Origin: Magnolia sinica
Taxonomy: Eukaryota; Streptophyta; Magnoliopsida; Magnoliales; Magnoliaceae
Direction: 5' to 3'
DNA: 64,000 bases
Assembly: GCF_029962835.1 (NCBI RefSeq)
Contig: NC_080578.1
Span: 103,519,759-103,583,758 of the forward strand
Below, in pieces: positions 1 through 11,574 of this stretch. How positions within the stretch are numbered: the first letter of the stretch is position 1; every line of letters starts with the position of its first letter. The notes below the pieces were generated by a model. It searched no databases and was not told the DNA's origin. It was given only the letters and a program-made list of their open reading frames with translations. Both the position numbers and the translations under genes were made by a program.

Positions 1-51
1 CATACACGGATTCGGATTGCATGCTGAAACCAACACGTGTATAAGGACTCT

Positions 52-420
52 GTGGGGCCACCATAATTCATGTGTTTTATCCCCTCCGTCCATCGGTTTT
101 TCCAGATTTTTTTAAGGTAAGTTAACAAAATTGAGGCATATCCAAGGCTAAAATGGACCACATTAAAGGAAATAGTTGGAATTAAATACCTACCGTTTAA
201 AACTTCCCAATAGTGTTTTCCTTTTATACAGGTTGGATGGATCAAAAATAAACATTACTGTGGGCCCTGGCAAGATTTCAATGGTGGATATCAACTTCCC
301 ACTGTTTTATGTACACATGAGCTTAGATATGGTTAAAAATGGGGTCGTGCCCAAAAATGTGGGTGGAGAACGGATGCACCTTTGCGGATCAAACACATAC
401 ATCACAGTGGGCCACAAAGT
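52..420. repeat. Foldback repeat copy 1, palindromic family F1
   Basis: The left arm at 52-105 reads like a shared arm seen across the window (GGGCCACCATAATTCATGTG, then a CCGTCCATC block). The right arm at about 368-417 carries the inverted equivalent (ACGGATG, then ACATACATCACAGTGGGCC). Between them are inverted inner blocks and an ATAAACATTACTGTGGGCCC centre. It is an imperfect hairpin of about 370 bp with no coding capacity. The superfamily is unknown because no target duplication is clear. Confidence 0.6.
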
Positions 421-614
421 CCTCACACCAGGTAGCAGCGTGACTGGGTTTGGTGCACGACCGCGTCCAACATACCCAGGTGGCCTACCTGCCGGGCGCG
501 GATTCAGATGGATCCGGACCTCACAGAATTCCGTCAGTGGGCCTACCTTATGTGTGTATTGTATATGGACGCGGATTGCCTCCTACCCCCACCCGGACAG
601 TAATCCGTCTAGGC

Positions 615-1300
615 AGGGCTCCGTGAGGCTCACTGTGATGTAAGCTGTTCATCGTTTGTTTCAGATAATTTCAATATATGAGCTAAAAACGTAAGTAGGT
701 CCTGGGCTTAAGTGGACCAAGAAGTAGGGATTGGCCGTTCACCATTAAAAACTTCTTGGGAGCTGGATAAGCTTCCTATCAAGCTGATATTTGTGTTTTC
801 ACTTCATCGAAGTCTACGTGACCTTTTGAATAAGTTATACGGTAAAAACACGAAACGATGGCCCTTAGAAAGGTTTCCACAGTGGGTGTCATTATCAATG
901 CAGCTTCCTTTGATGTAGTCCTTTGATCAGTGGACCTGCTTCATTTTTAGGTTTATACCTTAGAATGATATTAAGAAAGTGTCGAACCGTGGCCATTGTA
1001 TATCTATGCTGTCCATTCATTTTCATGATTGCATTTTTGTCCAAAAATGACGTTATTCCATATCTTAGGTGGATCATACCACAAGATACTGTAGTGATTG
1101 AATGTCTACCCTTAAAAACTTCCTAAGCCCACCTGTTGGTGAGGTAAAATAGACATGGATGGATGAAAGGAAAATACAAATATATGCTTGATCCAAAACT
1201 TTTGTGACCTGTAAGAAGTTAGTAATGGACAATTACCACTGTTTCTTATGGTATGGTCACTTGAGTGAAAAATACATAACCCTTCAGTTAATGGGCCACA
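615..1300. repeat. Two degraded F1 foldback repeats in tandem
   Basis: Two diverged copies lie next to each other, about 615-980 and 985-1300. Each has the inner F1 motifs: a GTGGACC/GTGGATCATACCACA block, CATTAAAAACTTC or CTTAAAAACTTCC, and GATATTTGTGTTTTC or CTTGATCCAAAACTTTTGTG. The outer arms are weak. Short open frames here show no protein similarity and look like chance. Confidence 0.5.
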
Positions 1301-1367
1301 TCTATCTATATGTATAGCTAGATAGGTGCCAATTCAATTAAGTCTCCCAGTTGAATCAAGCCATGAC

Positions 1368-1785
1368 CCTGGAGCCACCATGACGTGCGTGTTGTATATC
1401 CATGCCGTCCATCAATTTATCTGGCTCATTTTAGAGCATTGTCTCAAAATGTACGAAAATCCGAATCTTAAGTACATCACAACATTAGAAACAAAGGTGA
1501 TTGGATGCTTGTGGGCCACAAAAGTTTCAAATCAAGACATATTTGTGTTTTCCATTCATTTAGGTCTATGTGACCTTATCAATGGATTGAATGGCAAACG
1601 AATATTAGGGTAGGCCTTGGAAAGTTTTTAATGTCAGGTAGGCTTTCAATCACCATTATTTACTGTGGTGTGGTCCAATTGATAATTGGATTTGTCTCAT
1701 TTTTTTGGCTGATGCCTCCAAATGAACCAGAAAAAAACATATGGATGGCCTGGATATACAACATATAGATCAAGGTAGGCCCCTT
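1368..1785. repeat. F1 foldback repeat copy
   Basis: The left arm starts at GGAGCCACCATGACGTGCGT and contains CATGCCGTCCATCAATTTAT. The right arm near 1740-1780 has ATGGATGGCCTGGATATACA and ends in AGGTAGGCCCC. The length of about 420 bp matches better copies elsewhere in the window. Confidence 0.6.
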
Positions 1786-2283
1786 GATCATGACCTTACT
1801 GAAGTTAATGTTTTTCTACCCGACGAAGGGCGTGCTAGTCCAATATTGTGGGAGCAAATTAGGCAGGGTCAGGGATCCACTGATCACAGTAAAATCCTGA
1901 CATGGCAAAACTTAATTGGGCCATGCACAGCTGTAAAAGATGAGGCCACATGTTTAAAAGTGCATGGTTTGATCCCAACGTGCTAGCTCAGCTAAACCTT
2001 GTTACATCCTTTACCTTGTTTGGCAAGGCCCCAACTCAATATATCAATAAGTAATAATTGGGATAATTTAATCTAAATTGCTTACATGCCACATTTATAA
2101 TTTTAAAATACTTATTTGATGCTTGTGCATTGATTATCATACTTGCTAAGTATCAAAGTTGTTCTTACGTTCCACGTGGATAATAAATAAGTTCAAGGGA
2201 GGAAGTGTAGGTTCCTTATATATATACTTGGGTAGACACATGATACTCTGCCTTTTAGCCCATGTGAGGTACAAGCTCAGCCA
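1786..2283. other. Non-coding stretch, no recognised feature
   Basis: AT-rich sequence between the foldback repeats and the old LTR. I see no conserved coding region, RNA gene or repeat structure. The last five bases before the old LTR (AGCCA, 2279-2283) resemble the five after it (AGTCA, 9489-9493) and are probably its target duplication. Confidence 0.4.
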
Positions 2284-2430
2284 TGTTATATTCAAAATAA
2301 TTTGTTTTAAAATTCAAATTTGTTTCTTCGTGTTTCTTTTCGTAATTGTTATATTTTTAGAGTATTTCTCTTGTCCCACATCAAAATGATGAAAGTAAAA
2401 CACAAATATGTAATAGATGAGTTTTGTATG
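2284..2430 (+). mobile_element. Old Copia-type solo LTR, first part (split by a younger Copia)
   Basis: In + orientation this starts TGTTATATTC and follows the reverse complement of the younger element's LTR at 2431-3361. Shared blocks include TTTTAAAATTCAAATTT and TTGTCCCACATC. It breaks off at 2430, exactly where the younger Copia begins, and resumes at 8745. It is therefore the 5' end of an older, diverged LTR of a related family in the opposite orientation. Confidence 0.8.
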
Positions 2431-3361
2431 TGTTGAAATATTTGGTTGAATTAAATAGACTATTAAAAATCGAGAACAAAAAAAAAAAGAAAATAAATTT
2501 TGAGAAAGAAGAACTTATTGAATTGAGTTGAGGCGTGACTGAGTCACTCGGCTTGAAATTAAATTTGCTCCCCTTGGACAGCGTCCCAAGTGCAACAGGT
2601 TTCCAGAGCAATCGAGCTCCGGGATACAACGACTATGACCCAGTCTCAGCGGTGCACTCACTGTACACGGGCTCGAACCACTTGCAGTTTAATCCAAAAG
2701 TGCTGAGTTGACTCAACGATGAACTCAGTAAAATTCTTAAAATTGTATTAGAGAGAGTTTTATAAGAGAGATAATAATTTCATATATTTAAAACTGGAAT
2801 CGGTAGTCTTTATATGGACTCCGAAGTGGTGCATAAGCACCCTTTACAAAAGGTTAGGTCCGTTGGGTTTAAACCCAACAGGGGCAACCAACCGGAAGGG
2901 ATGCATCTCTCTAGTTTAAAACGAAAAAGCGCAAGTGCGAGTACACACTCGCACATACAGTCCTGCGAGTACCCATACACACACACACACCCACGTAAGT
3001 ATACTCATGTCGCACCCGCACCCGTACCCGCGCCCACGCCCAGCTCATCCTGTCCCTGCGCACGCACACACGCACACGGATTTGGACTCGGCTCGGCAGG
3101 GCGCACGCGCGTGTGTGGTAAATGGCATAGATAAGAGCTATTGGCATAGCCCCTCCCACAGGACCAAATTCACATGCCCCCTTAAAGGGGCTCAAGCCCT
3201 AAGCAAAAAGACTATCTTATATACAAGATAGTTTACCTTTTCAAATTCGATGTGGGACAAAACCCACAACACAAAAGTACAAAAGCTTTTCAAATGTGGA
3301 GGGAAATCACCGAAATTTTGAAAATTTAAATTTTAATATTATTTTAAAACAAAATATAACA
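2431..3361 (-). repeat. Copia 3' LTR
   Basis: 931 bp, roughly nine bases in ten identical by eye to 7806-8744. It contains a CA-rich run near 2940-3000 and an inverted pair reading ACTATCTTATATACAAGATAGT near 3211-3232. Its + strand start TGTTGAAATATTTGG and end AATATAACA define the edges. Confidence 0.9.
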
Positions 3362-3862
3362 ATCCCCCACATGTTTTAAAATAAAACTCTTTCGGATTAA
3401 AGCGTAATAGTTGTGCAATGGTGCCGGTGTCACCATAGACTTGAACCAACATTATAGTAAGCAAGACAGGTCTAAAGGAATCAAGTGACACCATAGTCTT
3501 AAACCTGAATCCTTTTAATGTAGATCGCAAGTACATGCTACTCACACAACTCTTCCTCTGCAAGTGATTCTGCAGTTCGGTGCGTTTCGACCATACACCA
3601 TTACCTGGATTTCATTAGTGCTCTAGAAAATTCGCGTAGATTTTTATAGGAAGCGGCCTCCACCTCTACACCCATATAAGTGAATTTCATCAAGTGTATA
3701 CAGCAACTGTATACACCACCAAAAATATGGCTATGGATCCATTAAGAGTTCTAAAAATTCATCCTTCTGCGTTGCTGCTCGCACTGTACACCATAGAAGG
3801 GGTTCATATAACTCAGTGCAATCGTCTACCCCGTGTTTTGTTGTTTACTCATTGAACCTATC

Positions 3863-4249
3863 TCATAGAATATCCACTTGTATAGGTTGGGTTGCCGATA
3901 CTAGCAGCTCATATATTAGGCTCAGCCCCATTCCCTTTAATGTATCATTGACTAACCTTTTAGATAGTCCTTTGGTCAGAGAATTTGCTAGATTCTTCTC
4001 TGACCTCACAAAGCCAATAGATATGACTCCATCACGCAACATATGTTTCACTACGTTGTATCTGAGTCTAATATGCCTGCTCTTTCCATTATATATTTTA
4101 CTCTTTGCTTTTGCTATGGCTACTTGACAGTCACAATGAATAGATACGGCCGATACAAGCTTTGGCCACAATGGTATATCAGCTAAGAGATTTTTAAGCC
4201 ACTCGGCTTCTGATCCAGCCTTTTCTAAGGAAATAAACTCGGATTCCAT
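3863..4249 (-). pseudogene. Copia RNase H domain remnant
   Basis: The - strand frame reads [20 protein letters not shown], then [22 protein letters not shown] and [10 protein letters not shown], the typical end of a Copia polyprotein. It is out of frame with the reverse transcriptase pieces upstream, so it belongs to a broken polyprotein. Confidence 0.85.
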
Positions 4250-4375
4250 AGTAGACCGAGCGATACATGTCTGCTTAGTAGACTTCCAAGAGACTGCTCC
4301 TCCACCTAAAGTGAAGACATATCCACTCGTGGATTTTGTCTCATCTGAAACACTAATCCAGTTAGCATAATTGTA

Positions 4376-5164
4376 TCATTCTAATACAGTAGGAAAACCA
4401 TTATAATGTAAACCATAGGCTATACTGCCTTTTAGGTATCTCAGAATCCTAGACAAAGCATTCCAATGCTCTTTTCCAGGGTTATGTGTATATCTACTTA
4501 GTCTTCCTACTGCAAAAGCTATGTCTGGTCTAGTGCAGTTTGTTAGATACATGAGGCTACCAATTATTCTGGAATACTCCAATTGAGACACACTATTTTC
4601 TGTATTCTTCATGAGAGTCGCACTATAATCATAAGGAGTTATAATTGATAAACAGTCAAAATGGTTAAACTTTCTCAATATCTTCTCAATGTAATGAGAT
4701 TGAGATAATATAATAATGTCATTTTTCCTTGTTACTTCAATATCCAAGATTACACTAGCCTTTCCTAAGTCTTTCATGTCAAACTTATATGATAATAATT
4801 TCTTAGTTGTATTAACTAATTTAATATTAGTTCAAAAAATAAGCGTGTCATCAACATAAAGACATATAATAACATATTCATTTTCAAAAATTTTACTATA
4901 TACACATCTATCTACATCATTTATATGATAACCATTTGATTTTAAAACACCATCAAATTTTTCATGCCATTGTTTAAGAATCTGTTTTAAACCATACAAT
5001 GATTTAATTAATCTACATATTTTATTTTCTTTTCCTGATATCTTATGACCCTCAGGTTGTTCCATATATATTTCTTCTTCTAATTCTCCATTTAGGAAAG
5101 CTGCCCTAACGTCCATCTTATGTATCACCAGTTTATATATGGAAGCTATCACTATTAAGACCAT
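4376..5164 (-). pseudogene. Copia reverse transcriptase remnant
   Basis: Two - strand frames carry reverse transcriptase blocks. The first (5164-4832) has MDVRAAFLNGELEEEIYMEQ, the SLYGLKQ motif and the catalytic YVDD. The second (4777-4376) has the KDLGKA block and TRPDIAFAVGRLSRY. A frame break lies between them at about 4780-4830, so no intact enzyme is encoded. Confidence 0.9.
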
Positions 5165-5521
5165 GATAGTTGTAATTCTAGTTACAGGAGAGTATGTATC
5201 AAAGTAATCTATTCATTCTTTTTGTCTAAAGCCTTTCACTATCAACCTAGCCTTAAACTTATCAATAGTCCTATCTGGTTTTAGTTTATTTCTAAACACC
5301 CATTTACAACCTATTGGTTTATTTCCAGGTGGTAGGTCTACGATTTCTCAAGTGTTATTAGATATAATAGATTCTAACTTATCATTTATTGCTTCCTTCC
5401 AAAAGGTTGCATCTGGAGAGTTAATTGCTTTTATATAGGTTGTAGGATCATCTTCTACTAAAAAAGTGAAAAAACCATCTCTTAGGTTAGTTTCCCTTCT
5501 AACCCTAGTACTTTTTCTTAG

Positions 5522-7346
5522 TTATATCTCTTCTACTACTTTCTCGTATGCATTTTTACTAGTAAATGTAATATCTGATTCATTGACTTCATCTATTCCT
5601 ATAGATTTAGATTTCATAGGGAATACGTTCTCAAAGAACTCTGCATCCCTAGCTTCTATAATTGTATTAGGATATAGAATATTATCCTTAGTTTTTAAAA
5701 CTAGAAACTTGTAGGCCGCACTGTTTTGTGCGTAACTTATAAATACACAGTCGGTCATTTTAGAACATAACTTTCTTTTCTTAGTTTCAGGTAATCCTAC
5801 TTTAGCAAGACACCCCCACACTTTAATATATTTGTAACTAGGAACATGATTCTTCCAAAGTTCATATGGTGTTTATTTTAAAGATTTAGAATGAATCCTA
5901 TTTAGAATATAACAAGCAGATAGAATTGCTTCTCCCCACATATTTGAGGGTAAGCCTGAACTATTTAACATAGCATTCATTATCTCTTTTAGAGTTCTAT
6001 TCTTACGTTCTGCTAGGAGTTGTAGTTTCGTGAATTATTCCATTCTTTTCACATAATTCTCTAAATTGAGAAGATTCATACTCACATCCTCTATCTATTC
6101 TAAGTCTTTTAATTTTTATATTTAATTGATTTTCAACTTCAATTTTGTATTTAGAAAAAGCATCTAAAGCTTCATCTTTGTTCGTTAACAGATAGACTCT
6201 AGTGAACTTAGAGTAATCATCTGCAAAAGTTATGTAATATCTTTTTTCACCTCTAAACATGTGATTTCTAAAATCACCTAAGTCACTGTGTATTAACTCT
6301 AATAGAATAGATGATCTTTCTATTTGTTTAAAGGATTTTTCAATGAATTTTGATTCGACACATATTTCACATTTGTCAAATTCTTCATTAGATATATTAG
6401 GTAATAAACCTAATCTTTTCATTTTTTTCAAAAATGTTATATTCACATGACCTAATCTACTATGCCATAGATAAAAATGTTCAACGATATAAACAGAACA
6501 GAATGTCTTCTTATTATTATCACTGGATACATTTATAATGAATAAACCATCGCTACAGTACCCCTTACCAACAAAGGTTTCATTCTTAGTCATTACAAGC
6601 TTATCTAAATCAAATACTAACTTAACACCAGTCTTATTGAGAAGTGAACCAGTGACCAAGTTTCTTCTAATGTCGGGCACATGTAGGACATCATTCAACA
6701 TCAGAGTCTTTTCAAAAGTGAGTTTCATAAGTACTTTCCATTTCCCTACAACTGGAGACGTTCTAGCATTACCCATGAACACCTGTTCATCATCTCCTGA
6801 TACTTGGCAGGAGGTAAACATGCTACGATCCTTGCACACGTGCCTAGTTACACCAGTGTCTAGTACCCACTCCAAGTTGTTTATAAGGAAGACTTCTGAC
6901 ATCACAACTACTATCATGTCAGACTCGTTGCCTGTTTCTGTAAGATTAGCCTGCGGCTTATGTTTGTTTTTCTTAAGCTTGCAAGTTTTGACATGATGCC
7001 CAGGCTTTCCACAGTTGTAGCAGTTTTTCTTTTTCTCAAATTGATTGTTTGCATTCTTCTTTTTGAGCTTGCATTCATTTGCATAATGTCCAGGTTTGCC
7101 ACAGTTATGACAGTTGCCCTTTTTCTTATTATTTGCCCGACTTGATTCCACAAAATTCGCCTTTGAATCTATCTCATTTTTATTTTCTTTTTGGTCTCTG
7201 ATTCTATTGGCCTCCTCTATTCGTATGTGTACGATAGTGATTTCCAAAGAAACACCGCTCTTTTTATGTTTCATTCTATTCCTATATTCTTTCCAGGAGG
7301 GCAGTAACTTTTCTATTAGTGCTCCTGACAGAAACACTTCATTCAA
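5522..7346 (-). pseudogene. Copia gag C-terminus, protease and integrase remnant
   Basis: The frame at 7346-6003 has two CCHC zinc knuckles (CHNCGKPGHYANEC and CYNCGKPGHHVKTC), then a protease-like WVLDTGVTRHVC. Copia elements usually have D-S-G-A there. A pre-integrase HLWHSRLGH-like block and an integrase core follow, with aspartates in HSDLGD and DDYSKF. The frame stops after PSRT; the next recognisable residues are KNRTLKEI. The conserved stretch carrying the third catalytic residue, a glutamate, is deleted near 6003. The continuation at 5821-5522 has WGCLAKV and the following linker. Confidence 0.88.
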
Positions 7347-7382
7347 CTTAATTCTTTCTGTCGATAGTTCATGAACCAGATT

Positions 7383-7772
7383 TTAAAAATAGTGAATTTG
7401 ATTTGTGACAGGTTTATCATCTGTCATTTCATAATGAAGAAAATTAGCAATTGCATGTTTCTTAGCACCTGCATCTTCTAATATATATTTCTTTTCCAAA
7501 GCAGTCCATATGTCTTTGGCAGACACGTAAGAAGCATACACGTCATATAGTTCGTTGGATAAAGAGTTTAGAATATAATTTTTACAATTATTTTCATCTG
7601 TTACTTTAGTTTGATTTGCTGGATCTATAGTAAATGATTCAGATAAAATGTATGAAACTTTCAGGGCGGTTAGAGCGAACATCAGTTTTTGTTTCCACCG
7701 TTTAAAGCATTGTTCAGCGAACGGTTCGATTTTGGCTAACTCAGTAGAAGCATTTACTGTTACTGTAGCCAT
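7383..7772 (-). pseudogene. Copia gag N-terminal part
   Basis: Starts MATVTVNASTELAKIEPF, 34 bases inside the 5' LTR. The text (FKRWKQKLMFAL, DVYASYVSAKDIWTALEKKY) matches the gag domain of plant Copia elements. A stop or frame break at about 7380 separates it from the zinc-knuckle part. Confidence 0.85.
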
Positions 7773-7805
7773 AGTCTATGTAATTCAGCAATTCGATTTC
7801 AAAAT

Positions 7806-8744
7806 TATTGGAATATTTGGTTAAATTAAATAGACTATTAAAAGTCGAGAACAAAAAAAAAAAAAAAGGAAAATAAATTTTAAGAAAGAAAAACTTATTG
7901 AATTGAGTCGAGGTGTGACTAAGTCACTCGGCTTGAAATCAATTTGCTCCCCTTGGACAGCGTCCTAAGTGCAACAAGTTTCCAGAGCAATCGACCTCCA
8001 GGATACAACCAATATGACTCGGTCCCAGCGGTACACTCACTGTACACGGGCTCGAACCACTTGCAGTTTAATCCGAAAGTGCTGAGTTGACTCAGCGATG
8101 AACTCAGTAAAATTCTTAAAATTGTATTAGAGAGAGTTTTATAAGAGATAATAATTTCATATATTTAAAACTGGAATCGGTAGTCTTTATATAGACTCCG
8201 AAGTGGTGCATAAGCACCCTTTACAAAAGGTTATGTCTGTTGGGTTTAAACCCAACAGGGATGACCAACCGGAAGGGATGCATCTCTCTGGTTTAAAACG
8301 AAAAAGCGCAAGTGCGAGTACACTCTCACACATACAGTCCTGCGAGTACCCACACACACACACCCACGCGAGTACACTCACACGACACTCGTGCCCGCGC
8401 CCACGCCCAGCCCGTCCCGTCCCCGCGCATGCGCACGCGCACGCGTACACGCACACGGACTTAGACTCGGCTCGGCTCGGCTCAGCGCCTGCGCACGTGT
8501 GTGGTAAATGACAGATTAGAGCTACTAGCATAGCCCCCCCACAAGACCAAATTCACATGTCCCCTGAAAGGGACTCAAGCCCTAGGCAAAAAGACTATCT
8601 TATATACAAGATAGTTTACTTTTTCAAATCCGATGTGAGACAAAACCCACAATACAAAAGTACCAAAGTTTTTCAAATGTGGAAGGAAATCACCGAAAAT
8701 TTAAAAATTCAAATTTTAATATTATTTTAAAACAAAATATAACA
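7806..8744 (-). repeat. Copia 5' LTR
   Basis: 939 bp partner of 2431-3361. Substitutions and small indels are spread evenly, including a different CA-repeat length near 8350-8380. The LTRs have diverged since insertion, consistent with an inactive element. Confidence 0.9.
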
Positions 8745-9030
8745 ATATGGAGCTTAAGCCCCTTTCTTAGTGGGCATGAGAATTTAATCTGATGTGAGCT
8801 ATGCCATTAATCCTACTTGGTCCAGGTCCATGCATATGTCTTTGTGAGAACGAGAATACACTGTCATAAATTTTTTTGTTATGTACTCCCCAAGTATACT
8901 TGTGCTTGTCGATTTTGCACGAATTTCAAATCAAGGATGCATCTATTCGGGTGATCACACTAGTTGGGTTCAAACCTAGTACACCTAACCCATATGAAAT
9001 TGTATTTTAAGTACTTAATCACTGTATATA

Positions 9031-9101
<71 letters not shown>

Positions 9102-9488
9102 CTTATAAATTATAATTGAGTGTGGAAATTAACGCTTTCTTTCTTAGTTTTTTCAAAATTCGTCTTTGACTTAGTGTTGTTTTGTTAACGAAGTTCATTG
9201 ATGAGTTAACTCAATTTGGTTGAGTTATGCGTGTTGGTTTGAGTCTATGTAAAATAAGTGTATCATTGACATCGGGTTATAGTCGTTGCATCTTGAAAGG
9301 CAGCTGTCCAAAAATTATATTGCACTTAAGACGCAGTCCAAGGAAGATGAATTTAGTTTCAAGCTGAGTGACTCACCCAATCACACCTTGATTCAAACAA
9401 ATGAGTTATATTTTCTTACTTTATTTTATTATTTAATTTTTAATTTTTTAAAATGTTATCTATCGTGTTCAGAACAATATTTCCAATA
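8745..9488 (+). mobile_element. Old Copia-type solo LTR, second part
   Basis: Continues the LTR interrupted at 2430. Blocks match the reverse complement of the younger LTRs in order: GCTTAAGCCCC, GGGCATG.GAATTT, GGATGCATCTATTCGGGT, TTGGGTTCAAACC, GTTCATTGATGAGTTAACTC, GGTTATAGTCGTTGCATC, GACGCAGTCCAAGG, TTTCAAGCTGAGTGACTCA and a terminal AATATTTCCAATA. No internal region lies beside it, so with 2284-2430 it forms a solo LTR of about 890 bp. Confidence 0.8.
9024..9100. repeat. TA microsatellite
   Basis: A nearly pure TA run of about 77 bp inside the old solo LTR, absent from the younger LTRs, so it expanded after the families diverged. Confidence 0.95.
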
Positions 9489-9952
9489 AGTCAGGATGCT
9501 CTCATTTAGATCATTGTTTTGATGATTCAAACTATCTCATTTTATAAGTATGCTAGCCTTTGACTCTGTCAAGTGAACACGCGGTGAAAGGAAAAACAAG
9601 TGTCCATTAACCGTTTCATAACTCGTGGTGGTTCCTTAATCAGTTTCTCATTTGAGTCTACGCATGGACTGTGTACAGTTATCTAGTGCCTGCGTACCAG
9701 GCATTATTGCCAGAGTATTAAATAGCTTCCCAACATATGCCCCTTGTACTGACTCTACACTCGCATTACACGTCGAGGGGCTGTTTGATTTTTTAACCAT
9801 GATAATTCCTTGTAAATAAATGACGAGTACTTACCATTAAATTCAGGCAGCTACCCCGTGTAGATGTTGACGGCTATCCAGCTTGACTGTACATGAACTC
9901 AAAAACTGATGAGGGGGAAAGAGGGATTGCTTACTAAGTTACTCAGTACTTT
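9489..9952. other. Non-coding spacer
   Basis: Between the old LTR and the next foldback repeat. I see no open frame with similarity, no RNA gene and no repeat unit. Confidence 0.4.
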
Positions 9953-10384
9953 GGGCCCACCGTAAATGTATGTGGTTTATCCATGCCATCCATCCATTTT
10001 TTCAGCTCATTTAAGGAGTTGAGCCCAAATTTTAAGTACATCCAAAGCTCAAGTGGATCATACCCCAGGAAATAGTGGGAATAATGATTTCCATCTGTTG
10101 AAACCTTTATGGCCCCACATGACATTCACCCTCACCCAACCTGTTTATAAGATCATAAAGATATGGATAAAGGATATGGATGAAGGAAAAACGTAAATAT
10201 AAGTTTATCCAAAACTTCGGTGGCCCCATGAATTTTTCAACAATAGATGTTCAATTCACACTGTTTCTTGTGGTGTAGTCCATTTAAGCTCTACATATAA
10301 TTCATTTTTGAATTCAAGCACTAAAAATATTGGTAAATTGGATAGATGGAGGAGATAAAATACATAAATTATGGTAAACCTCAC
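9953..10384. repeat. F1 foldback repeat, near complete
   Basis: The left arm has GGGCCCACCGTAAATGTATG and CATGCCATCCATCCATTTTT. The right arm near 10340-10384 has GGATAGATGGAGGAGATAAA and ACATAAATTATGG. Inverted inner blocks (AAGTGGATCATACC versus GTGGTGTAGTCCATTT) and the centre around 10150-10200 complete a 430 bp hairpin. Confidence 0.7.
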
Positions 10385-10405
10385 GGAGTTCACTCAGTAC
10401 TCTAA

Positions 10406-10809
10406 GGGCCCGTTTGGCCAGGTGGAATGGATGGGATTGAATGGTATTAGAGTGGATGGCATGGATTTCAAGGTAATGAAGGTGTTGTCAGTGGATTGTC
10501 TTAAGATCCATGGGATTGCTATATCAGGATTTGGCACGCCCAGCCAATCCTAGGATTAAACCTTCCCATCCCTTTCAATCCCTCAAACCAAACACGCCCC
10601 AGGCAAACTTGAACCGATTAGGGTGGATTGGATGGGATTTAAAGGTAATGATGGTGTTGTTAGTGGATTGTCTTAAGATCCATGGGATTGCTATATCCCG
10701 GGATCAGATCACCCAGTCTGTTTGGCACGCCCGACCAATCCCGGGATTTAACTTCCAATCCCTTCCAATACCATCCAATCCCTTCCAATCCGCCCGGCCA
10801 AACGGGCCC
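10406..10809. mobile_element. PIF/Harbinger MITE with TAA target duplication
   Basis: 404 bp element with ends GGGCCCGTTTGGCCAGG and CCGGCCAAACGGGCCC as inverted repeats, flanked by TAA at 10403-10405 and 10810-10812. The GG..CC-GTTTGG termini and 3 bp TAA duplication are typical of PIF/Harbinger (Tourist-like) MITEs. Inside, a block around GTGGATTGTCTTAAGATCCA occurs twice, near 10491 and 10660, about 170 bp apart. There is no transposase, so it is non-autonomous. Confidence 0.85.
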
Positions 10810-11029
10810 TAAGTGTACTAAGTTAACACCCAAGTCCATAGATCAAGTGGTACACTAAGTGAAAGATACATTGTTTCAACAATGAGGTCTTGATATCAAT
10901 TCCCTAGTGAGGGTGGCTAACAATGAAGTGTGAACTGATAGTGGGTGACCGATTTTCTTTTTCTTTTTTTAAAGTGTACTACGTTATTCATTACACAGTC
11001 TGCTTCCCTTAAGACATGGGTAAAAGTTT

Positions 11030-11283
11030 AACATTTGTAGGGTCCACGTGATATTTATTTGTCATCCAGACAGTTCATACAGTCATAAAAACATTAATAA
11101 AGGGAAACCAAAAATATCAACTTGATCCAAAACTTCCTGAGTCTGTAAGAAGTTTTCGATGTTAGGTGTTCAATTCCCACCATTTCCTGTGGAGTAGTTT
11201 TTGGCTCATGCACTAAAATGAGTTGACATAATAGATGAACAACATGATATGACACAAACATCTTGGTGGGCCCTATAGGTTCT
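11030..11283. repeat. Partial F1 foldback repeat
   Basis: The inner blocks and right arm are present (ATGAACAACATGATATGACA, CATCTTGGTGGGCCC), but the outer left arm before about 11030 is degraded. Confidence 0.5.
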
Positions 11284-11574
11284 GCGCGCTACTCATGCAT
11301 GCTGACTCTAGTGCATGCAATCCCAAATTTTCAGGTGAAATTACCCACATTTTTCCTTTCCTTCAGATGTAGGGCAGAGATCATTATTATGTGTATTTTA
11401 TTTTATTTTTAATCAAACACCCCCTAGAATCATTCTTGTGATAGAAAAAACTCAAAATGCACCTTGGCAACCTTCTAAAAACTTATGCTTTCATAGTTGG
11501 GTCCACTACATATTTCCCAAATGTGATAAGCTTACTTTTTTAACACTTAAATCGAGAAATTTACAAAATCAATG

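Larger units (their letters stand above)
2431..8744 (-). mobile_element. Degenerate Ty1/Copia LTR retrotransposon with both LTRs
   Basis: A 6.3 kb element read on the - strand. The LTRs are at 2431-3361 and 7806-8744, with TG...CA-type ends, the right one mutated to TA at its inner end. Flanks GTATG (2426-2430) and ATATG (8745-8749) look like a 5 bp target duplication with one change. A purine tract, ACATGTGGGGGA on the - strand, abuts the 3' LTR near 3362-3373. I found no classical methionine-tRNA primer site beside the 5' LTR. Domains run gag, zinc knuckles, protease, integrase, reverse transcriptase, RNase H, which is Copia order. Many frameshifts make it non-autonomous. Confidence 0.93.

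Noticed and set aside
2814-3231. His/Thr/Pro-rich frames near 3 kb and again at 8.2-8.5 kb
   Set aside because: They are the two copies of the CA-rich part of the Copia LTR, not genes.
9024-9100. Long TA run considered as a possible CRISPR-like or regulatory array
   Set aside because: It is a plain dinucleotide repeat with no spacers, in plant nuclear DNA.
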